Positions 56,137 to 64,000 of a stretch of DNA of 64,000 nt are shown here, piece by piece. The translations under genes were made by a program, and so were the position numbers. The first letter of the stretch is position 1; each line of letters opens with the position of its first letter. Source of the DNA: Prochilodus magdalenae (Eukaryota > Chordata > Actinopteri > Characiformes > Prochilodontidae); NCBI GenBank assembly GCA_024036415.1, contig JAMWET010005531.1:1-64000 (forward strand), given 5' to 3'. A model generated the notes under the pieces. It was not told the DNA's origin. It ran no database searches and was given only the letters and a program-made list of their open reading frames with translations.

Positions 56137-57486
56137 AGTTGTTTTCATTTGGGCATAATTGCCTGCTTTTAATTATATATATTTTTAAAGCTTTAAAATA
56201 CTATTTAATATTGTTAAATAATCATATTATTTATTTTTTAGTTACACAATCATAAAGTGATTTAAATAAAAGGATAAAAATAAAACATTGGAGGGATAAA
56301 AACACTACACTCAAAATAAAAATTATTGGACCAATAACAGATCACAAGCAACTTCTGTAAAACCCTGAAATAAACCAGCATTCCAAATACAGTGGGATCT
56401 CCTGTCTTCACTGACATCAGAACACTGTACATTCAAATAACTTGCATAAATTAATTTAGTAAACTTTAACCATTGTCAATAAATTGAGTTCCAGTTATTT
56501 GCAGGGTGAAAGAAGCAAACCACTTATTGTTTTTAAGTGCATACGGTTAATACCTGAGCTACTTTCTGTTAGCTGTAAGTGCAAATAATCTCACAGAAGT
56601 GAACTTACAGTCCAATAACTCAGCATTTTGTGTGAGCAGCAGATTGATTTTGTTGGACTTGTTGGATTGTTGAACCTTAGAACATAAGATATACACAGTG
56701 CAACGTAGGTCAAAGGAGAAGACAACACAAAGAGGGTGAATAAAACAATATGCAAATAGAGGTGACCAGCAGCCAATGAAAAAGATGAGCTGTACTCAAA
56801 GTTGTGCTTGTAATAATCTACATAAAGTAGAATAAACATGATTCAGTTAAGTACTACAAGTTATAATTAAGCACTCCACACTAAATACATATTTATTTAA
56901 TTGAACTATTTCTTAAGAAAATACTCGCATAACTTGCATTATGCTTAACAACTTACAGTTTGTAATTTTACAAACTCATGTCACAAGCTCATGTATAAAT
57001 CACTGGCATAAACATATTTATCCTAGAATTCCATATTGCACTCTTTAACATGCAGAAAACTTCACAGTTACAATAACAACAGGGCGATGGAGCGTGCGGT
57101 GCCTAAGTAGCCCCTTTTGTGAAACAGAGCATGTAGCACCCGCCACAAAAAGTCTACCTGAAAATGAATGACCACTGCAGTACACTTTCTATACCTATTT
57201 CTCCAGACACCATACTTGTCTAAGCAAAGTCATTTATTTGATAGCAATTGTTTAAACAGGTAAATTTCAACAGGCCAAAATCATAGTTTGGCATTGAAGA
57301 AGTATTAAAGCATTTGAGATCATTTGAGCGAGTAGAAAATTTTAATTGCTTTATTTAAACACTTTCTTTTATTATTAATCCTTGCATCACAATTAAATAG
57401 AAATGTGTAAATAGTAAAATAGTCAGCACTAGACTGTTAATAAAACTGTATTTAAAGTATTGAAAGTAAAGAACACTGATTCTTAC

Positions 57487-57605
57487 CTGGGATACAGAGG
57501 AGTAACACAAAGAGAATGAGTGCATGTTTCGGTAAGGTAAATACTCGTCCTGTTTCTGAGTGAAGCATCTCAACGGTAGAGCTCCTCCTGTTTTGTGTTT
57601 TTCAT
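57487..57605 (-). pseudogene. Orphan inverted first exon and promoter block of a CD300-like gene
   Basis: On the minus strand, 57,605-57,569 carries AACAGGAGGAGCTC, the counterpart of the promoter block of genes A to C. From ATG at 57,568 an open frame leads through an N-terminal extension into ALILFVLLLCIPG and then a perfect donor GTAAGA after 57,487. That is 82 nt, phase 1, as in the other first exons. No Ig, transmembrane or tail exon follows on the minus strand down to 55,740. It is thus a fragment left by an inverted duplication, or the start of a gene whose body was lost. Confidence 0.75.
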
Positions 57606-57859
57606 TTTTTTCTTTTTTATGTGCACTGATCCATTGGCTCTCGTCCAATCTAAATGTAAGGGTGGATTTTTTCTTTTGTTTTCTTTTGATGTAGGTTTTT
57701 ATTTATCCTGTTGTTGTGTTTTGTTTACTTTGGCATTCATAAAACCAAATTTCCTTCTACTTTAAGGGGAAAAAAAAAATAATTGTAATAACCTGTAAGT
57801 GCTGCAGTTCCAGTGTAATAATTATATATAAAGCATAATTACATTAAAATGAAATTAGG

Positions 57860-58060
57860 TTTTTGCCCTCTCCTGTAAAGTTGCTATTTTTGGAGATACT
57901 GTTTTTTCTTTGGACAGCGATGATATACTTGAAATAAATTTTCCAAGTATTTTTAAGTGACGAAGCTAGAGTATTTATGTTGGTCCGTTACACAGCGTAA
58001 CAAAAAGTAGCTGTGTTGCTCAAACAATGAAAAATAAACACTGAAAAATGGAGATACTTT
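57860..58060. repeat. Inverted copy of the repeat at 37,735-37,990
   Basis: CTCTCCTGTAAAGTTGCTATTTTTGGAGATACTGTTTTTTCTTTGGACAGCGATGATAT is the reverse complement of 37,737-37,797 with a few changes. AAAAATGGAGATAC near 58,045 marks the far end. Confidence 0.6.
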
Positions 58061-59734
58061 ATTGACAGTGGTGATGTTGAGATTGTAGTAGACTTGGCTT
58101 AAGCTGGAGGTGCCCCACTGTGGCTGTTGCTCTTGAGCTCACTCAGGAAGAGTGACCGCACAGGGATCCCACAAAATAAAAAATTTATATTACAGATGAA
58201 GTACTTCTACAAAGTTTACACATACACTTTGTTTATATATTTTATTTACACAAAAGTTTAAATTTAAAAGAAAAATTAACAGCAGTAAATTAAAAGAAAC
58301 ATTTTGTGTTTTTTAAGATGCTGTACATGCTATAAACAAGCTAACACCCCTGCACATTTAAATTGCAATGTATAAAACTAACTCTACTACTGAACTACTT
58401 ATATAACATCAACTAGTCTACAGTAGGCTACTAAGTCCTGAATAAAAGAAACTACACATTAGGAGTCAACTCGAGTAACTCAACTGCTCCAGGAGATTTC
58501 CAGTAAACTACTGGATTAATATATGTTATAATATATAATTTCAAAATTCTGTAATTTTTATTGAAAGCCTGATAACGCTTTCTATGAATCCTGTGTTCAT
58601 AATGCATTATAATGCATTAATAAAATGTTATTAATGGTGTAAATAATGGCTTACAATGGCCGGGCGCAATCTTGTTAAATTGTTTTCAAATCATTATAAT
58701 TGAATGCAGAATATAATGCCATTAATGCATTAACATTACAGCTGTTAATTGAGGATTTACATAGCTAGTTTGAAGCCACTGCTAATGTGAGATACATTTA
58801 TAAACAAGGCAGCTGCTATTTACTGTCATACAACAAACTCTATTCATTTCACTCTACATACAAATTATGAATCTGAAGCAGTGATAGGTCCACCAAGCAT
58901 CAGTTCTTCTTCCCTTTGACAGTATTGTCATCTTTGTCCAGGAAGTGATGGGACTCATCAAATGTTTGGCTGCAAGTACATCTAGGCCAGATGCAGGAAA
59001 TATAGAAAGACATTATACTATGCTATAGTGTGTTTTAGTGCATTATAACATTTATGTTTACAATGCACAATGAACAGATGTGGTGTTATGTTATGAAACC
59101 TGACATTATAAACTAGCATACTAGCATACTTTTGCCATGTTCAAAAAACTGGGCGGAGCCAAAGTACCATACGTTTTTAATACAACGAACAGATGCTCTG
59201 TGGGACAGCAGGACACGGGGACAAAACCATGTCATTCACCAGTAGAAAGAGCAAGCGTCGAAAACCGAGGAAGCAGTCAGCGAACCAGAGGGGAGAGCTA
59301 CGTCGTAAATCAGTGTGAGTAGAAAGAGGGATCAGATGACAGCAGAAAAGTCGACTGGACTGTGCACTCTGGGAACTGGAGTCCAGAGGACGGGAGGCAG
59401 GCAGACCCACAGACGTGACACGTTTATAACATGCTAGGCATCTTACTGTAACTACTAAGCAATTAAATAAGCTTATGCCAGGCATTATAAAGCATTGTTA
59501 TTCTTTTATAAAGAGAGAGTAAACATGATATTCCCACCCCATACTGGGGAAATGAACTGATATCTGTATAACACACTGCTGCCATTAATAGTTATAGCAA
59601 CAACAGCCATTTATCCAGTGTTGATTTGTTGAATGTGATTTATTCCTCTGGTAATCATACAGATTACATCATACAGAAGCAGACATATTTACTTTACAGT
59701 TAAAGTTAAACTAAAGAAACTCTCCCACAGCAAA
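58061..59734. repeat. Non-coding interval with dispersed repeats
   Basis: 58,560-58,760 shows CATAATGCATTATAATGCATTAATAAAATGTTATTAATGG, a common fish DNA-element type. Related CATTATAAA phrases recur at 59,030-59,110 and 59,425-59,500 around an insert (59,180-59,420) whose end, GTGCACTCTGGGAACTGGAGTCCAGAGG ... GTGACACG, resembles the repeat near 1,185. No gene is seen. Confidence 0.45.
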
Positions 59735-61035
59735 ATACTGCTATTGTGGCCTGTGTAAGGGGAGGGCAGGAAGCAGAGTACAGAAACCTGGTGGAGGACT
59801 CTGTGGTATGGTGCCATAGGAACAACCTGCTACTGAACACTTCCAAGACTAAAGAGATGGTGGTGGACTTTCACAGGGCGAGGCCACTCACACAGCCGGT
59901 CTTTATCGAGGGGGTGGAAGTAGAGATGGTTAGGACCTACAGGTATCTCGGACTGCACCTGGACGAGAGGCTGGACTGGTCAGCCAACACTGCTATCCTT
60001 TATAGGAAGGGGCAGAGCCGACTCTACTTCCTGAGGAGGCTGGGGTCCTTTAACATCTGTAGGAAGCTCCTGCAGATGTTCTATCAGACTGTGGTGTCCA
60101 GCTGTCTCTTCTATGCTGTGGTGTGCTGGGGAGGAAGCATCAAGAAGAGAGACGAGATGCGTCTGGACAAGCTGGTCAGACGAGCAGGGTCAGTTGTTGG
60201 TGTGGAGCTGGACTCGGTGGTGAAGGTGGCGGAGAGGAGGACACTGCACAAACTGCTGTCCATTATGGATGATGATGGGCACCCACTGCACACCATCATC
60301 ATGGACAGAAGGAGCAAGTTCAGTGGCAGGCTGCTGTCACAGAGCTGCTCCACGGACAGACTCAGGAGATCCTTTGTCCCGAGAGCCATCAGGCTCTTCA
60401 ACTCCTCCCAGTGGGGCCGGAAGAGGGACGAGGAGGACTGCTGAGCACTAAACTCTCTTGTTTAATCAGAGACTCATTTATGCACTATTCACTTTACTGT
60501 ATATACTGTACATCTGGACACTCTGACACTTACTGTATATACTGTGCATCTTTATCTTTACCTCCTGGACACGCTGACACTTACTGTATATACTGTACAT
60601 ATACTGTACATCTGCACTCCTGGACACTCAACTCCACTTAAATATCATGTTTCTGATGTTAATTCATTCGGTCATTTATCTGCTGATAACCGCGTCCCTT
60701 GTATATTTATTTATTACTTTTGCACCGTCTTTTCTACAGCCTGCAGTTATATTTGTACTCTTGTATATATTTCTTGCCTCCTTAAGAAGTGAGATATATT
60801 TATATATTTATATTTACATATCCACTGATAGTGATCCGCAGTATGTATATAAGTAAATCCTATAGCTTTTAGCTTGATAGTTAATAATACTGCTGCCGTT
60901 ACTGACCGTCCCATTTAGGTTTCTCATACTGCACAACACTGTTTTTATTTCTATTTTTGTATTATCATGTGTATCTGTGCTGTTCTTTTTGTGAAACCGC
61001 TACTGGCTGCTAAATTTCCTTCGGGATCAATAAAG

Positions 61036-61106
<71 letters not shown>

Positions 61107-61137
61107 ATATCTATCTATCTATCTATCTATCTATCTA
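59735..61137 (+). mobile_element. 5'-truncated L2-type LINE with (ATCT)n tail
   Basis: An open frame of 232 codons (59,746-60,444) covers the end of reverse transcriptase and the C-terminal domain (NTSKTKEMVVDF, YRYLGLHLDERLDW, LFYAVVCWGGS, GRLLSQSCSTDRLRRSFVPRAIRLF). It is followed by a 3' UTR with repeated CTGGACAC..TGACACTTACTGTATATACTGTACATCT phrases. The ending AAATTTCCTTCGGGATCAATAAAGTATC then (TATC)n to 61,137 equals the minus-strand element at 27.5 kb. Truncation at the 5' side is the usual result of incomplete reverse transcription. It is better preserved, so younger, than the 27.5-kb copy. Confidence 0.88.
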
Positions 61138-61309
61138 ATACACACACACAAGCAGACAGAGAGGGAAATAAATCCAGTCTCTGATGGTATGATTATCTGT
61201 AAGGTGAGAAAATTGTATTTTTGCAAATGTATTTTTAGTAGGTGACAGTCCAGGGGCAGCTGTGCACTATGTGCACATAGCAAATGAACTCATACTGCAA
61301 CTGCAGTCT

Positions 61310-61665
61310 GATGCATAGACAGTTTCACTCATCTTTTAAACAGCATTATCCTTCTGGGTCACGGGGAAGGGGGCGGGTGCTGGAGCGTATCCTGGCTCTC
61401 AATGTAAAGAAGGCATAAAACACCCTGGACTAGTCACCAGGCCATCGCAGGGCACACACACAGACACACACACTCAAACCTACAGGCAGTTTAGCATCTC
61501 CAGTTCACCTGACTGCATGACTTTGGACTGTGGGAGGAAATCAGAGCACTCAGAGGAAACCCAAACGGACACGGTGAGCACATGCAAACTCCACACAGAA
61601 CATGCCCCAGCCGGTAATTAAAACCAGCCCCTCTTGCTGTGAGGCCACCGTGTCGCCCAGATTCA
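61310..61665. repeat. Widespread fish interspersed repeat
   Basis: The segment has TTCTGGGTCACGGGGAAGGGGG, CACCCTGGACTAGTCACCAGGCCATCGCAGGGC, CACCTGACTGCATGACTTTGGACTGTGGGAGGAAA and CATGCAAACTCCACACAGAA. These boxes are repeated, in this order, throughout teleost genomes. The family is not named here. Confidence 0.7.
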
Positions 61666-61699
61666 TTTATTATTTTTAAAAAAACGAAGTCGTCAGTGA

Positions 61700-64000
61700 A
61701 CCAAACACACAATGAAGCAAAATAAGATTGGTTCAGGCACCAAAGCGATGGGGGAAAACCTGAAGCAACCTCACTGCTGGAGGTTACACACTGCACACTG
61801 ACAGGAACTTGCAATTAAATTCACACAACAGATTTAAAATTACTCCAGTGGAGTAAGAGGGCCATAGTTAATACAGTACCTGTTTAGAATAAGGTCCCCA
61901 GTTTGTCCCTCTGAGACAAAAGTATTTTGACCTGTTAATAAATCCTTAATTAAGAGGATCCAGTGACTTTTAGGAAAATGTGCACAGTTAAAGTATCAGG
62001 TGTGCAATGTTCCTGTTTACTGCAGTGCATGACAGCATACATTATCAAATTGTTCATTTAAAAAAAAGGCCCATTACTGGGTGATGCAGGCTACAAAATG
62101 GGATCATTAAGGAATTGTTCTCAAGAGCATCCATCACTTTTGAGTATGAATTGAGCTTAGTTTTAATCTGCATTTAACAAAATATCACATATTAAACAAA
62201 CAAAGCATACAACTAAATACAAAAGCTACAGAACGTTCCAGCTTCTTAGGCTCCTCAGCTCACCAGGATCACAGCATCTGTGGAATTATTCAGGTCTGTG
62301 CAACACAGAACTGCACCGGCTCGCTGAAACATAAAACAGAGCAGGAACGCTCATGCAGCTTTAACATGTAAGGAGGAAGATTTAGAAGCAAGTTTCAGAA
62401 TGTTCATGTTTTTGTCCAAGGTAGGGCGAAAGTATTCTTTAGGCATGGCCTTCGTGAGTTTAGAGTGTTGAAAGAGTTGTGGGAATAGGAACTGAGCTTA
62501 ATTATAATGAAAGTGATAATAATCATAATCTGTTAATTATATTTGTATGTTTGGACCATTCTGGTGAACTTGTGATCTTACCATAGTGACGGTGCACTCA
62601 GACAGCTGACAAAGTCATAACTATTTGTGGTTAACTTGGGTAAGTTCCACATAATGCGAGTTTACCAGTTGTGGCACATCACCAGTCAGTAAGTTCATCA
62701 CAGCATGCAAATTAAGCAGACCAGGCTGGTTTAACGAGTTAAGGTAATTATTACAGTGAGACGTCTATTTCTGTATCATAGTGCATGTGAATGATTATAC
62801 CATTAAGCTAACCTGCAGACAACAGGCAGGGTCAGTTAGCATCAAGACATCTGTTCCAAAATCCATGATTCTGCACTTTTAGGAATCACCTTTTTAAGAT
62901 ATGTTGTGCACTGCTAGCCTGTTTGATACAGACATGCTTATATTCTGACTCTATGAGCTAACAAAAACATCCAAATGCACTGTAAGCACTGGCCAATGCT
63001 GATCTCTTTTATTCTGTTCAGTGTTTGATACTGTGGTTTTGTACTCACATGGGCTTCTCGGTGCCAGAACATGCAGTCTCTGCTGTAAAGAGTTAAGAAA
63101 TTTGAATTTGAGGGATCAGCTGTAACATGGGCAGAATATAATATTAATATAATTCTTGATTAAACAGCAGAGGAGGGATGCAGAGGTAGACCAGTGTGAA
63201 GGAATAATCTGGCAGCAAATAGATGAATATCATACGATACATTTGTTTATTTGTTAACAAACAGAGAATCTGAATAGGAAAAATGTACTCTCCCAAGCAG
63301 CATGAAAGTTTATGTTCAAAAAAAAAAAAAAAAGGTTTATGCTTTAACAGAATAGAGACCACTGGTTCTGCTCTTCCCTGTGTTCTTTTATTTTGGGCTG
63401 CTTTTAGTTCATCTATGAATGTACAGGTAAGGCAAAAGACCTGCATTATATGCTTAAGTAGTTAATTAACAAACTAGCTGAAATTCCGCAGATGTATGTA
63501 ACTCACTAGTTAGCATTTACTGCATGTGCTTAATGTCTCATCTGCTCATTTCTTATTATCTCCATCATCTACGGCAGCATATTCCAAATTTTTATTTAAA
63601 TTGAAATGCAAATTTTAAAATTCAAATGCAAATATTGCCACAAGCGGCAATCTCAGGGGGCCTAGCATCTCTCAGCCTGCACAGGCCACATGGCTAACAT
63701 AGCCCTTATCCATCAGTGGTCTTTTGACTCCATTTAGTGGTCAAAAAAGAAACTGTTCGAAAAAAAAAAAAAGAAAAAAAGGATGAAGAAACATTCACAA
63801 CGGCCCAATAAGGCCTTTTCAAGACAAAATTTGCACTCATGCTTTAATCCCATGCCTGCTTGAAAATAACTCATGACTTTCTAGCACACAGTCTAGGTGA
63901 AATTCGAACTCTAAACTCAGATTCAAAGACAGGTAATGAGTCAGTACACCCTGGTCACAATTACTAAATCAAACTGGAATCACTACTGGAAGCATTTTGC
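61700..64000. other. No gene seen
   Basis: A/T-rich sequence with short poly-A tracts (63,318-63,332 and 63,760-63,780). Open frames are short and show no receptor exon on either strand. Confidence 0.5.

Noticed and set aside
60967..61245. Open frame with repeated SIYL units
   Set aside because: This is the ATCT microsatellite tail of the LINE read through, not a protein.

Overview
The window is vertebrate nuclear DNA, almost certainly from a teleost fish. It has small exons with GT/AG introns, immunoglobulin-superfamily receptor genes of the fish CD300/CMRF35-like (pIgR-like) type, and a dense mix of fish-type transposons: L1/Tx1 and L2 LINEs, Tc1 DNA elements, a Ty3/gypsy LTR element, tRNA-derived SINEs and long GT and ATCT microsatellites. 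No bacterial-style operons, tRNA or rRNA genes, or CRISPR arrays are present. The species cannot be fixed from sequence alone.

The host genes form a tandem cluster of CD300-like receptors on the + strand. Positions 1-58 hold the degenerate last coding exon of an upstream copy (gene 0). Gene A spans 13,281-21,632 (11 coding exons, 405 aa), gene B 31,478-37,311 (10 exons, 377 aa) and gene C 50,444-55,472 (10 exons, 367 aa). An orphan signal-peptide exon with its promoter block lies on the - strand at 57,487-57,568. Each complete gene encodes a signal peptide, two Ig V-type domains, a Ser/Thr-rich stalk, one uncharged transmembrane helix and a tail of tyrosine motifs (ITIM, several also YxN), each on its own small exon. 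All exon phases are compatible and each total is divisible by three. The genes look like inhibitory or dual-signalling leukocyte receptors. Gene A has amplified one 57-nt tyrosine-motif exon to four tandem copies.

The cluster grew by segmental duplication. Gene 3' ends (1-560 and 21,576-22,130), intergenic blocks (10,065-10,440 and 24,700-25,060; 11,380-11,850 and 26,630-27,090) and promoter-proximal blocks recur in the same order.

The remaining sequence is mostly mobile. An L1-clade LINE lies at 1.7-6.9 kb (-), with ORF1 open and ORF2 broken. A gypsy relic lies at 7.5-8.7 kb. Tc1 elements lie at 8.76-9.0, 16.77-18.08 and 22.2-23.4 kb. An L2-type LINE lies at 27.5-30.9 kb (-) and a truncated copy at 59.7-61.1 kb (+). 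A nearly intact Ty3/gypsy element sits at 38,213-45,132 with LTRs, a target-site duplication and a 1,224-codon open pol. A LINE 3' tail in gene C ends within about 10 bp of the last-exon splice acceptor.

The strongest candidates for something undescribed are the tandem array of tyrosine-motif exons whose 3' splice sites are preceded by (TG)n instead of a normal polypyrimidine tract, and the loss in all three paralogues of the canonical F-strand cysteine in Ig domain 2.
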